In this document: one piece after another, positions 23,887 to 32,318 of the stretch | Layout: every line of letters starts with the position of its first letter | Position numbering within the stretch: position 1 is the stretch's first letter | Source: Bacteroidales bacterium | GTDB lineage: Bacteria; Bacteroidota; Bacteroidia; Bacteroidales; UBA932 | Length of the DNA stretch: 64,000 nucleotides | Reading direction: 5' to 3' | NCBI GenBank assembly: GCA_017452265.1 | Contig: JAFTMS010000020.1 | Coordinates: 1-64,000, forward strand | Notes under the pieces: model-generated | What the model saw: the letters and a program-made list of their open reading frames with translations, nothing else | The model's database searches: none | Told to the model about the DNA's origin: nothing | Translations under genes and position numbers: made by a program

Positions 23887-23918
23887 TTGTTTTTCTGGGG
23901 GGGGGTATTGTAACTTTG
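23887..23918 (+). promoter_or_regulatory. Promoter with a G9 tract in its spacer
   Basis: TTG at 23887-23889 and TAACTTTG at 23911-23918 form a good Bacteroidota promoter with a 21-bp spacer. Nine consecutive G residues (23897-23905) lie inside the spacer. Gain or loss of a G would change promoter spacing, the usual mechanism of slipped-strand phase variation. It drives the fimbrillin-like gene at 23951. Confidence 0.72.
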
Positions 23919-23950
23919 TGGCTTCTTATTGAATATAAGTCCACAGAGAT

Positions 23951-26800
23951 ATGAAAATACTTGCAAAAATATGGCTTCTGGCGTCAGTGATGACTGTTTT
24001 AGGAGGATGCCAGAAAGGGGAACTGCGTGAGAATAATGTAAGTGACGAATCGAAAGTCGCTGTTAAACTCAGCGCCGGATCTCCGGTGAGTGTCGCCTCC
24101 AAGGCGGCGGTTGACAAATGGAACAGCAGTGATGTCAATGTCTTCGGACTGAAGAGAAAACGTGGTATAGATGTCGGAGATAATGCATATGATTTTACGG
24201 ATTCCGATAATTTTGTAGATTATCCTGCAACTGCCGCTGCCGGCACGTCGGCTTCTTTGGAAGTATATGCAGACAAGGAAAAAGAAATACCCTACTTTTA
24301 TACAGAAGGCCATGTATATGATTTTTATGGCTATCATCTTGGCGGCGCAACCGCAACTGACAAGAATATATCCGGTGACGCGTATAGCTATTCTGTGACC
24401 TTCTTGGGTAATAATGACCTTATGTATGCGGATACGGACAGGGCAGAAGATATATTGACATCCAATGATCCGTCTGTTACTGAGTCAGATGTCTATAGTG
24501 CGTGGGCTGCTCGCAGAAATGTCCATCCGACCCTCGTCTTCCGTCATGCTCTTACCCGTCTGAACTTTATCGTAAAGGGGAAAGGAGATAAGTGGCAGAA
24601 TGTGATGATTACGGGTGTTGATGTCAAGAGTGTTAATACGGGTACTCTGACTGTTACGGGGACTGATATAGGTTTTGTCCCTTCGGAAGATACTCCCGTG
24701 ACTCTTTCATTAAAGACAGCCGCAGATGAAGATTTCATGTCAGAAGATGTGGCCCTTAATCCGGACGACATCGCTTTGGGAGGAGAGGGTGCCTGCCTGA
24801 TGGTTGCTCCTGGCATGAGTGAAATAGAGGTTACAGTCCACATGAAGCACAAGACTTATGAGAATGTCCCGCTTGCCGATTATTCATTCATTGTCAAGGC
24901 TTCGGATATTTCCCATAAAGACGAATACGGAAATCCTGTTCCTGTCAGTCATTTTGAAGCCGGACACGCGTATGATGTCTACATAAATGTATATGGACCG
25001 GAAGAGATCATTATAAATGCACAGATTGCAAAGTGGGAAGACGGAGGAGATTATACTTATGACCCTGATGAGGACATCTGTCCGGGCAACGGGTCTGATT
25101 CCGAACCGAACGCACTTCATAAGGTGACAGGTGTGCAGGTCTATGACGATGGCCAGTATTACGGAGTGATAAAATTTTCTTATGATGAGCAGGATAGGCT
25201 GACTTCTGTCGAAGCTGTGTATGATGAAAACGGTACGGAGTCTGTCGGATATAAATATGTTTACACATCTGAAGGATTGGAGATTCAGCAGTTTTACGAT
25301 GGGAATCCGGACGAGACGCTCCTTGTTAGGTTTGATGATGAGGGAAATATCGTTAGTGGTGGAGATTGGGACTTTGAATATAGCACATCTGGAGACTATT
25401 CGGAAATTACTGCTTATAGCTATGGCGAATTACAACAGAAGTGGGTGATGGATGGTACTAATTGCATCAGCATGCATAGTGTATGGAATGGTGACTATCA
25501 ATATGAGTATTATTCGTATGCTAATGCTTATAGTGTAGATATGAATTGCCTTATGCTGCTTTTCGGCTATGGTGAAAAGCTAGGCTATTGGCCATTGGAG
25601 GTATACCGTACAAAGACCTTTACGAGTGCAGAACTTCTGAAGTCTGATGGCAATAGTTCATATTCATATCAATTCGATAGTGAAGACAAAGTGTCTTCAA
25701 TACTCATGACCTCTGCAACCTCAACATACACCCTCGAGCCTCACTATGATTCCTTTGACGAGATCTTCGATGCCTTCCCGGGCACTCCTTCTGAGGAGGA
25801 CTCAGAAGTGTCGGGAGCCGTCTTGCCGTTGGATAATTCCGGCAATGCTAATTGTTACGTTGTCAGTCAGTCTGGTTCGTATTCCTTCTCGTCTGTCAAG
25901 GGAAATAGCGAAGAGTCTGTAGGAGCTGTGAACTCAGCGGCAGTACTTTGGGAGTCTTTTGGAACAGATGTGGCACCAAATGTCGGGGATTTGGTTACGA
26001 ATGTCAGTTTTGAAAATGGGAGAGTGCAATTTGACGTTCCCTCTGATTATAAGGAAGGTAATGCCGTAATAGCTGCAATGGATGAAGACGGTACTGTTTT
26101 GTGGTCTTGGCATATATGGTTGACAGATAAACCTGCAGAGCAGGTGTACTACAAAAACGCAGGTACAATGATGGATCGCAATCTTGGGGCCACATCTGCA
26201 ACGCCAGGTGATGTGGGTGCCTTAGGCCTTCTTTACCAATGGGGCCGTAAGGATCCGTTCTTGGGGTCTTCGTCAATAATTTTTAGCGAGTTCACTGTCG
26301 CTGAATCGACAATTACTTGGCCTGCAATGGGCGGTGACCTTAATGTTGAATATACTGTTTCTCATCCAACATCACTTTTAGGTAGCCACTCACGTTGGTG
26401 GGATTCTCCACATGACCAGACATTATGGCAAAGCTCTGCGAATGCTAAAACTATCTACGATCCATGCCCTGCAGGATGGAGGGTCCCCGATGCTGGTTTA
26501 TGGAATACAGCATGTGGAACTACTCTTCTTGAACTTACTAAAGATGATGTTAATAATGGTTACGAATTTTCGGGCGTATTTGGTGGGGATGATATTATAT
26601 GGTATCCGCATGCAGGAGAAAGAGCGTGCCAATCGGAAGGTGAGGTTAGAGGTGGTTTCCATTATTGGTCAACGGCCTCATCTTTATATACAACATTAAT
26701 GCAGGAAAGCTACAATGGTATCAGAACGATCTTTTCTGGTGAGAATCTGAAAGTTGGATGTTATTCGGTACGTTGTTGTCGTGACGTTTATAATCTCTGA
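23951..26800 (+). CDS. Fimbrillin-like surface lipoprotein with C-terminal FISUMP domain
   Basis: A 949-residue lipoprotein (lipobox VLGGC, mature CQKGELREN). The first 380 residues resemble the Mfa-like fimbrillin family: VSVASKAAVDKWNSSDVNVFG near the start and KPTLVFRHALTRLNF-type text near residue 195. Residues 390-600 hold a beta-rich part with FSYDEQDRLTSVEAVYDENG, similar to YD-like/DUF4595 repeats. The C-terminal 210 residues match the FISUMP (fibrobacter major paralogous) pattern: MMDRNLGAT, YDPCPAGWRVPDAGLW and HYWSTAS. Probably a fimbrial tip or stand-alone adhesin (inference). Its promoter contains a G9 tract. The 3' half is AT-rich relative to the window. Confidence 0.78.
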   Translation: MKILAKIWLLASVMTVLGGCQKGELRENNVSDESKVAVKLSAGSPVSVASKAAVDKWNSSDVNVFGLKRKRGIDVGDNAYDFTDSDNFVDYPATAAAGTSASLEVYADKEKEIPYFYTEGHVYDFYGYHLGGATATDKNISGDAYSYSVTFLGNNDLMYADTDRAEDILTSNDPSVTESDVYSAWAARRNVHPTLVFRHALTRLNFIVKGKGDKWQNVMITGVDVKSVNTGTLTVTGTDIGFVPSEDTPVTLSLKTAADEDFMSEDVALNPDDIALGGEGACLMVAPGMSEIEVTVHMKHKTYENVPLADYSFIVKASDISHKDEYGNPVPVSHFEAGHAYDVYINVYGPEEIIINAQIAKWEDGGDYTYDPDEDICPGNGSDSEPNALHKVTGVQVYDDGQYYGVIKFSYDEQDRLTSVEAVYDENGTESVGYKYVYTSEGLEIQQFYDGNPDETLLVRFDDEGNIVSGGDWDFEYSTSGDYSEITAYSYGELQQKWVMDGTNCISMHSVWNGDYQYEYYSYANAYSVDMNCLMLLFGYGEKLGYWPLEVYRTKTFTSAELLKSDGNSSYSYQFDSEDKVSSILMTSATSTYTLEPHYDSFDEIFDAFPGTPSEEDSEVSGAVLPLDNSGNANCYVVSQSGSYSFSSVKGNSEESVGAVNSAAVLWESFGTDVAPNVGDLVTNVSFENGRVQFDVPSDYKEGNAVIAAMDEDGTVLWSWHIWLTDKPAEQVYYKNAGTMMDRNLGATSATPGDVGALGLLYQWGRKDPFLGSSSIIFSEFTVAESTITWPAMGGDLNVEYTVSHPTSLLGSHSRWWDSPHDQTLWQSSANAKTIYDPCPAGWRVPDAGLWNTACGTTLLELTKDDVNNGYEFSGVFGGDDIIWYPHAGERACQSEGEVRGGFHYWSTASSLYTTLMQESYNGIRTIFSGENLKVGCYSVRCCRDVYNL

Positions 26801-26826
26801 TGTTTCACGGTGGGCAAAATTGATGA

Positions 26827-26910
26827 CCACCATGTGTGCAGATGTGGCGTGGAGGGCGTTTAAATCGGGGTGGCTGCACATGGTGGGGGGGGGTGAAAAG
26901 TACCACCATG
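26827..26910 (+). other. Alternative hairpins with a second G9 tract
   Basis: CATGGTGG (26879-26886) can pair either with CCACCATG at 26827-26834, extended by TGTGCAG/CTGCACA, or with CCACCATG at 26903-26910. The two choices exclude each other. Nine Gs occupy 26885-26893 between them. It lies between convergent genes, so it may terminate transcription in both directions. Confidence 0.55.
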
Positions 26911-26956
26911 AGACAGCAGGGAAGACTTATAGGATCATGCCGGTGAACGGGTCCTG

Positions 26957-27571
26957 TCAGGCTTCCGGCATTTCCTTTCTGCTCATTCTGTGGATGATGA
27001 GGCAGAAGAAGATCTGGGTGGTGGTGAGGATCAGGCTTTCGAGAAGAAAGCCGTTCTCAAATTTCAGCATTCCTGAAAAGGATATTGCACACGAAATACC
27101 CAGTGATATGAACGGAGTCCATTTTATGAATCTTCGTAGTTTTTTGTCTATATCGCATCCGCCGATAAACAAAATCAGTCCGATGGCGTTGATGAGGAAG
27201 TCAGCGCCATATATCAACGAATAGTAATTCCAGCTTTCCTTGTCGCCATAGGCATATAGCGGCTCGGTCACCAAAGGTGCCAGGAGACTGATGATCATGA
27301 GACAGAGGCCTATTCTTGATCTGGTCTTGAGACGGAAGGCCTTGTGGGTCAGAAGTCTCAGATAGATGGCCGTGGTCAAGGCGAAGCTGATGCCCTGAAG
27401 AAAATATGATGTCAGCGATCTTTCGATGTGGCCGATCTCTATAGTAAACTGTGGCAGAAGCTTTTGGGAAATGAGTATCCCGAGTGCTGAAAAGACAGCC
27501 ATGACAAGGAAGATTCCGTTTATAAGCCTGAGCAGCTCCTTTCTTGTAGAGGTTTCTAATGTCTGTTGCAT
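26957..27571 (-). CDS. Polytopic membrane protein of unknown function
   Basis: About 204 residues starting at MQQTLETSTRKELL. Several hydrophobic segments (INGIFLVMAVFSALGILIS, SYFLQGISFALTTAIYL, IGLCLMIISLLAPLV, FLINAIGLILFIGG and a last one near LTTTQIFFCLI) give about five membrane helices. No catalytic motif is seen; it is reminiscent of small DUF2975-type membrane proteins but I cannot confirm this. A start at 27622 would add 17 residues and overlap the rplM promoter region on the other strand. Confidence 0.6.
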   Translation of the reverse strand: MQQTLETSTRKELLRLINGIFLVMAVFSALGILISQKLLPQFTIEIGHIERSLTSYFLQGISFALTTAIYLRLLTHKAFRLKTRSRIGLCLMIISLLAPLVTEPLYAYGDKESWNYYSLIYGADFLINAIGLILFIGGCDIDKKLRRFIKWTPFISLGISCAISFSGMLKFENGFLLESLILTTTQIFFCLIIHRMSRKEMPEA

Positions 27572-27610
27572 CGCATTAATGTGTTGATCAGACGACAAGA
27601 ATAGGAAAAT

Positions 27611-27642
27611 TTTGTCAAACAAAAAAATTATTCTTATCTTTG
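27611..27642 (+). promoter_or_regulatory. Promoter of the rplM operon
   Basis: TTTG (27611-27614), a 20-bp A/T-rich spacer and TATCTTTG (27635-27642). This is a textbook Bacteroidota promoter. The leader to the ATG is about 60 bases. Confidence 0.82.
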
Positions 27643-27707
27643 CGCCCCCCTATGTAGTGTAGGGATCGCAATTATTTTATTATGTATTAACCATTTAAAA
27701 GTACAAG

Positions 27708-28160
27708 ATGGACACACAGAGCTACAAAACGGTATCCCTCAAGGCAGGCGATATCAAGAAGGAGTGGGTTGTGATCGATGCAACCGATCTCGTGCTCGGA
27801 CGTCTTGCTGCCCGTGTGGCGCTCGTTCTTCGCGGTAAGAACAAGCCAAGCTTCACTCCGCACATGGACTGTGGTGACAATGTCATCATCCTCAACGCGG
27901 ACAAGGTGAGGCTCACAGGTAAGAAGATGACCGACAAGGTGTATGTGCGCCACACCGGTTATCCGGGCGGACAGCGTTTCACGACACCGAAGGAGATCCT
28001 CGCAAAGAAACCGACCGAACTCGTAAGGATGGCTGTCAAAGGCATGCTTCCTAAGAACCGTCTTGGTGCAAAGCTCCTCAACAACCTGTATCTTTACGCA
28101 GGCAACGAGCATCCGCATCAGGCGCAGAACCCAAAAACAATCACTTTAAACGAAATTTAA
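27708..28160 (+). CDS. rplM: 50S ribosomal protein L13
   Basis: A 150-residue early-assembly protein of the large ribosomal subunit. Recognisable by [19 protein letters not shown] near the N-terminus, the [16 protein letters not shown] segment, and [10 protein letters not shown] before them. First gene of the usual rplM-rpsI-rpsB-tsf run, with its own strong promoter. rpsI follows after seven bases. Confidence 0.97.
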   Translation: MDTQSYKTVSLKAGDIKKEWVVIDATDLVLGRLAARVALVLRGKNKPSFTPHMDCGDNVIILNADKVRLTGKKMTDKVYVRHTGYPGGQRFTTPKEILAKKPTELVRMAVKGMLPKNRLGAKLLNNLYLYAGNEHPHQAQNPKTITLNEI

Positions 28161-28167
28161 GCAGAGC

Positions 28168-28557
28168 ATGAAAGTAGTAAACGCCCTTGGAAGACGTAAA
28201 TCAGCAGTCGCTCGCGTTTATGTCGTGCCTGGAAAAGGTAACATTACAATCAACGGCCGTGACCTCAACGACTATTTCGCAATGGACACACTCCGTTATA
28301 TCGTAAACCAGCCTTTCGAAGTAACAGGTACGATCGCTCAGTTTGACGTAAAGGCAAACCTCGACGGAGGTGGAATCAAAGGTCAGGCAGAGGCTTTGAG
28401 ACTCGGTATCTCCCGCGCACTTTGCGAGATCGATCGTGAGGCTTATCGTTCAGCCCTCAAGTCTGCAGGATTCCTTACACGTGACGCACGTGAAGTCGAG
28501 CGTAAGAAGCCTGGTCAGCCTGGTGCACGTAGGCGCTTCCAGTTCAGCAAACGTTAA
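28168..28557 (+). CDS. rpsI: 30S ribosomal protein S9
   Basis: A 129-residue small-subunit protein whose basic C-terminal tail ([11 protein letters not shown]) reaches the P-site tRNA. The N-terminal [16 protein letters not shown] and the LGISRAL segment are typical. It lies seven bases after rplM. Confidence 0.97.
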   Translation: MKVVNALGRRKSAVARVYVVPGKGNITINGRDLNDYFAMDTLRYIVNQPFEVTGTIAQFDVKANLDGGGIKGQAEALRLGISRALCEIDREAYRSALKSAGFLTRDAREVERKKPGQPGARRRFQFSKR

Positions 28558-28797
28558 TATTTGCTGCCTGATTTACAAAGCACAGTCCGGTGCAAAATCA
28601 CAGGACCTTCGCGGAAGACGCGAGTTTTCGGAAGCTGCCTGATGATTGCTGAGACTGCGGAAAATCTCGGAGACCTGACGAATGTCATCCTTGCGAAAGC
28701 GAGGATCCCAGTTACTCCGGATTGAGGAAAAGAGCCCCACAGGCGAAGGCAACTGCCTGATGAGGGAAAGTAAAAAACAAGACAAACAATTAAGACA
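28558..28797 (+). promoter_or_regulatory. 240-nt rpsI-rpsB intergenic leader
   Basis: No gene. It contains a small hairpin TCGCG/CGCGA (28609-28613 with 28619-28623), the motif CTGCCTGAT three times (near 28564, 28636 and 28752), and a dispersed GAAA-tetraloop repeat (28684-28708). The length and internal pairing fit a leader where S2 could regulate its own synthesis, as known in other bacteria; that role is inferred here. Confidence 0.45.
28684..28708 (+). repeat. Dispersed repeat of the GTCATCC...GGATCCC type
   Basis: ATCCTTGC (28687-28694), GAAA loop, GCGAGGAT (28699-28706): eight pairs with one wobble. Near-identical short repeats are scattered in many bacterial genomes. Its presence inside a ribosomal operon leader is unusual. 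Confidence 0.65.
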
Positions 28798-29604
28798 ATG
28801 CCAAGAACAAATTTCCAGGAACTGCTTGATGCAGGTGTTCACTTCGGACACTTGGCGAGGAAATGGAACCCTAAGATGGCACCATACATCTTTGACCAGA
28901 AGAACGGTATCCATATCATCGACCTGCACAAGAGCATAGTTAAGATCGATGAGGCTGCAAACGTACTCAAGCAGCTTGCGCGTTCAGGCCGCAAGGTGCT
29001 TTTCGTAGCCACAAAGAAGCAGGCTAAAGAGATCGTTGCCGAGAAGGCAGCATCTGTAAATATGCCTTACGTGACAGAAAGATGGCCGGGCGGAATGCTT
29101 ACAAACTTCCCGACTATCCGCAAGGCTGTCAAGAAGATGAATACCATCGACAAGATGATTGAGGATGGTACATTCGATACTCTCGCAAAGCGTGAGCGTC
29201 TTCAGGTAACCCGTCAGAGGGCTAAGCTTGAGAAGAACCTCGGTTCTATCCGCGACCTTAGCCGTCTCCCATCAGCACTTTTCGTAGTAGACGTACAGAA
29301 GGAGATGAATGCCGTCAAGGAGGCAAATCGTCTTAACATTCCGGTTATCGCTATGGTTGATACATGTTGCGATCCTACTCCGATTGATTATGTGATTCCG
29401 GCAAATGACGATGCAGCAAAGTCTATCGCCTACATCATGGAGGCACTTTGCGGCGCAATCAAAGAGGGATTGGACGAAAGGAAACTTGAGAAGGAGAAAG
29501 AGGCACCTGAGCAGACAGAGGAGAAGCCTTCAGGCAAGAGACTCCGCGCACGCAAGGGTGGAAAGCAGGCTGAAGAGGCACCGGCAGAAACTCCGGCAGA
29601 GTAA
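28798..29604 (+). CDS. rpsB: 30S ribosomal protein S2
   Basis: A 268-residue small-subunit protein. It opens with RTNFQELLDAGVHFGHLARK, and has GIHIIDLHKS, FVATKKQAKEIV and ERWPGGMLTNF. The last 40 residues are a charged tail rich in Glu and Lys, ending APAETPAE, a common extension in Bacteroidota. tsf follows after 27 bases. Confidence 0.97.
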   Translation: MPRTNFQELLDAGVHFGHLARKWNPKMAPYIFDQKNGIHIIDLHKSIVKIDEAANVLKQLARSGRKVLFVATKKQAKEIVAEKAASVNMPYVTERWPGGMLTNFPTIRKAVKKMNTIDKMIEDGTFDTLAKRERLQVTRQRAKLEKNLGSIRDLSRLPSALFVVDVQKEMNAVKEANRLNIPVIAMVDTCCDPTPIDYVIPANDDAAKSIAYIMEALCGAIKEGLDERKLEKEKEAPEQTEEKPSGKRLRARKGGKQAEEAPAETPAE

Positions 29605-29631
29605 TTATTAATCCTTAAAAATCTTACGAAA

Positions 29632-30627
29632 ATGGAGATCAAAGCAGCAGAAGTAGCAAAGCTTCGCCAGATGACCGGCGCCGGCATGATGGACTGCAAG
29701 AAGGCCCTCGTTGAAGCTGAGGGAGACTTCGAGCGCGCAAAGGAAATCATCCGCGAGAAGGGTAAGCTCGTTGCAGCAAAACGTGCAGACCGTGAGACTT
29801 CAGAAGGTGCAGCTATCGCAAAGGTGGAAGGCAACAAGGCTATTGTGGTAGCTCTCGGATGCGAGACGGACTTCGTTGCCAAGAACGCTGAGTTCCAGGC
29901 ACTTGCTGAGGCTATCGCTGAGACTGCAATCGCAAACTTCCCGGCAGACAAGGAGGCTCTCATGAGCTGTGTCCTCGCTGACGGAAGGACTGTTGAGGCT
30001 GCCGTTACCGAGCAGACAGGTAAGACAGGTGAGAAACATGTCATCGTTGGTTATGAGACTGTCGAGGCACCTTACATCTCATCATACATCCACAAGATCA
30101 ATGGCAAGCTTGCAGCTATCGTCGGATTCAACAAGGCTTTCGACGAGTCAGTGGCTAAGGGTGTCGCAATGCAGGTGGCATCAATGAATCCGGTAGCGGT
30201 TTCAGCAGAGTCAGTTCCGCAGAGCGTCATCGATTCAGAGCTCAAGACTGCGACTGAGAAGACTAAGGAAGAGCTCGTGAAGAAGGCTGTGGATGCAGCC
30301 CTCACAAAGGCAGGCATCAACCCTGCTCACGTGGACAGCGAGGCTCACATCGAGTCTAACCAGTCTAAGGGATGGATCACAGCTGAGCAGGCAGAGCAGG
30401 CTCGCGAGATCATCAAGACCGTTTCTGCAGAGAAGGCAGCAAACCTTCCTGAGCAGATGGTTGCAAACATCGCTAAGGGACGCCTCCAGAAGTTCTTCAA
30501 GGAGCAGACTCTTGAGGAGCAGGGCTACCAGATGGGCGACGGCAAGACCCCTGTGAAGGACGTAGTCAAGGCTGCAGACGCAGAGGCAAAGATCGTATGC
30601 TTCAAGAGAATCTCACTCGCTGACTAA
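29632..30627 (+). CDS. tsf: Elongation factor Ts
   Basis: Nucleotide exchange factor for EF-Tu, 331 residues. The N-terminal UBA-like part VAKLRQMTGAGMMDCKKALV and the core VVALGCETDFVAKN near residue 78 are diagnostic. The longer form with a second dimerisation segment is usual in this phylum. A terminator follows. Confidence 0.96.
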   Translation: MEIKAAEVAKLRQMTGAGMMDCKKALVEAEGDFERAKEIIREKGKLVAAKRADRETSEGAAIAKVEGNKAIVVALGCETDFVAKNAEFQALAEAIAETAIANFPADKEALMSCVLADGRTVEAAVTEQTGKTGEKHVIVGYETVEAPYISSYIHKINGKLAAIVGFNKAFDESVAKGVAMQVASMNPVAVSAESVPQSVIDSELKTATEKTKEELVKKAVDAALTKAGINPAHVDSEAHIESNQSKGWITAEQAEQAREIIKTVSAEKAANLPEQMVANIAKGRLQKFFKEQTLEEQGYQMGDGKTPVKDVVKAADAEAKIVCFKRISLAD

Positions 30628-30653
30628 TTTTAGGCACACGCCTATCCGATAAG

Positions 30654-30687
30654 AAGACCGACGGACGCCCGCCGGTCTTTTCTTTTT
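30654..30687 (+). terminator. Intrinsic terminator after tsf
   Basis: AAGACCGACGG (30654-30664) pairs with CCGCCGGTCTT (near 30669-30679; one mismatch), followed by TTTCTTTTT. It ends the ribosomal protein operon. Confidence 0.85.
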
Positions 30688-30714
30688 GAAATAGCCTGAA
30701 AGGCAAAGGTTGTG

Positions 30715-31398
30715 TTACATTATGGGGAACCAGATGAATACGGCGCAGTCCCAAAGTGCGTGGGATATGATGATTGCACCGAACTTTTCGGGGAAAAAGC
30801 GGTAGGCGAGGCCCCAGACGAAGCCGGCTACCATTGCGGCCATTATGAGCATGAAGTTGAACTTCGCCAGATGTACAAGGCCGTAGACAAGTGTCGTGAC
30901 GATGAAGCCGACGTTGGGATTCCAGTGGGCTGAAAGCCGGTTCTGTATGCATCCTCGCCAGAATATTTCTTCTGCCGGGCCGATTATGAAGAGCATCAGG
31001 GCAGACAGAATCCACGGATTCTCACCATCCTTCATGCCATATATGGAATCCACCTGCGGACGTGCGAAGTCAAAAAGCAGGGTAGAGAAATACTCTCCGA
31101 GCCAGAATATGCCCCACAAGGTCGCTGCGAGGGCAATTCCGACGGCTACGTTGGATAAATCGACACGGACATCCTTCCACCAGCCGGGCCGGGCCCACGT
31201 CGTGAAGAGGGTCAGGGCTGCGCCGGAGCATGTCATCATGATCCAGAAGTTGACATGCGGTGCCGTCCAGGGCGAAAACATTATCGTCCAGAGGACGAAT
31301 GCGATGCATATGCCGATGACAGGCCTACGGAGTGATGTCCCGACTTCGTTCGACATGACGTTGGGGTGGCTCGGCATGATGTTGGGTTCGCTCGACAT
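30715..31398 (-). CDS. CPBP family intramembrane metalloprotease
   Basis: A 227-residue protein with about six membrane helices and the CPBP/Abi motifs: AEEIFWRGCIQNRL (EExxxR) near residue 145, LVYGLVHL near residue 170 and SHALWD near residue 210. Relatives process prenylated or peptide substrates or act in bacteriocin immunity; the role here is unknown. The N-terminal 25 residues contain two similar short segments, SEPNIMPSHPNVMSNE, so the true start may be at one of the later methionines. It lies 12 bases after menA on the same strand. Confidence 0.8.
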   Translation of the reverse strand: MSSEPNIMPSHPNVMSNEVGTSLRRPVIGICIAFVLWTIMFSPWTAPHVNFWIMMTCSGAALTLFTTWARPGWWKDVRVDLSNVAVGIALAATLWGIFWLGEYFSTLLFDFARPQVDSIYGMKDGENPWILSALMLFIIGPAEEIFWRGCIQNRLSAHWNPNVGFIVTTLVYGLVHLAKFNFMLIMAAMVAGFVWGLAYRFFPEKFGAIIISHALWDCAVFIWFPIM

Positions 31399-31410
31399 GT
31401 CAGGTCGGTT

Positions 31411-32301
31411 TTACAGGAAATATGCGATGACGAAGGACAGGGACAGCAGAGCAGAGAACATCAGCTGAAGGTTTGCTGTACGTACGTCCAGATCCGCAAT
31501 CACTTCCGTGCCTCCCTCGATCGAATTGAGCATGGTTCTCGTGCATGCAATCGCTACAGGAAGCGTCAGGAATATGATTATAGTCATAAGCGGAAGCTTC
31601 CCTATGATTGAAAGTCCGCCGATCCATATGAAAGGGAATATCATCTCGAAGCCGTAAAGATAGGCGGAAGCCTTTCTGCCTATGATCATGGCGAAGGTGC
31701 TGATGTGCGCACGGCTGTCGTGAACCATGTCTCGCGTGTTGTTCGAGTGGAGGATGCCGTCGGTGATGAGGCCGACAGGAAGAGCGATCCAGAGCACGTT
31801 CCAGTCGATGGCTCCAGTCACGATGAAGGACACACCGACGGTCGGCAGCAGAGCATACGTCAGGAGTATGATGACGTCTCCCAGAGCGTTATACTTCATG
31901 AATGGATACAGAAGCGTGCACACGACACCTGCCAGGCCGATCCACAGGAGAGGAAACCCTGTGAGGGTGACGAGAGTGAGGCCTCCGGCTGTTCCGACTG
32001 CGGTCAGGGTGACAGAGAGCCAGAGGATCTCGGACGGAGTGAACATGCCGCCTGTCAGCGTCTTGGCTCCGAACGTATCCTCGCGGTCCACATGCTTCTT
32101 ATAGTCGAAATAGTCGCTCCAGGTGTTTCCTGCAGCATGGAATATCACGATGTTTACCAGTGCCCATAAGGCGAAAAGCCAGTTGATTCCGGCGCCTTTC
32201 CAGAAAAGGTAGCAGACCGTCACGATGACAGGCATGGCCGAAGCAGGGAAGGACCACGGTCTCACTGCAATCATCCACTGGCCGAATGTGTGTCTCTTCA
32301 T
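31411..32301 (-). CDS. menA: 1,4-dihydroxy-2-naphthoate prenyltransferase (UbiA family)
   Basis: A 296-residue membrane enzyme with eight or nine hydrophobic helices. The two Asp-rich prenyl-diphosphate sites are visible: NTWSDYFDYKKHVDRED near residue 59 and NNTRDMVHDSRAH near residue 190. The family attaches a polyprenyl tail to DHNA in menaquinone synthesis, the usual quinone of Bacteroidota. It sits between an MFS carrier and a CPBP protease, all on the minus strand, without other men genes in view. Confidence 0.85.
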   Translation of the reverse strand: MKRHTFGQWMIAVRPWSFPASAMPVIVTVCYLFWKGAGINWLFALWALVNIVIFHAAGNTWSDYFDYKKHVDREDTFGAKTLTGGMFTPSEILWLSVTLTAVGTAGGLTLVTLTGFPLLWIGLAGVVCTLLYPFMKYNALGDVIILLTYALLPTVGVSFIVTGAIDWNVLWIALPVGLITDGILHSNNTRDMVHDSRAHISTFAMIIGRKASAYLYGFEMIFPFIWIGGLSIIGKLPLMTIIIFLTLPVAIACTRTMLNSIEGGTEVIADLDVRTANLQLMFSALLSLSFVIAYFL

Positions 32302-32318
32302 ATGATTTCAGGTTATGT

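Noticed and set aside
26754..27224. Plus-strand frame of 156 codons running through the second G9 tract
   Set aside because: It overlaps the end of the fimbrillin-like gene and the antisense of a membrane protein. The fimbrillin frame ends naturally with a FISUMP C-terminus, so a frameshifted extension is not needed.
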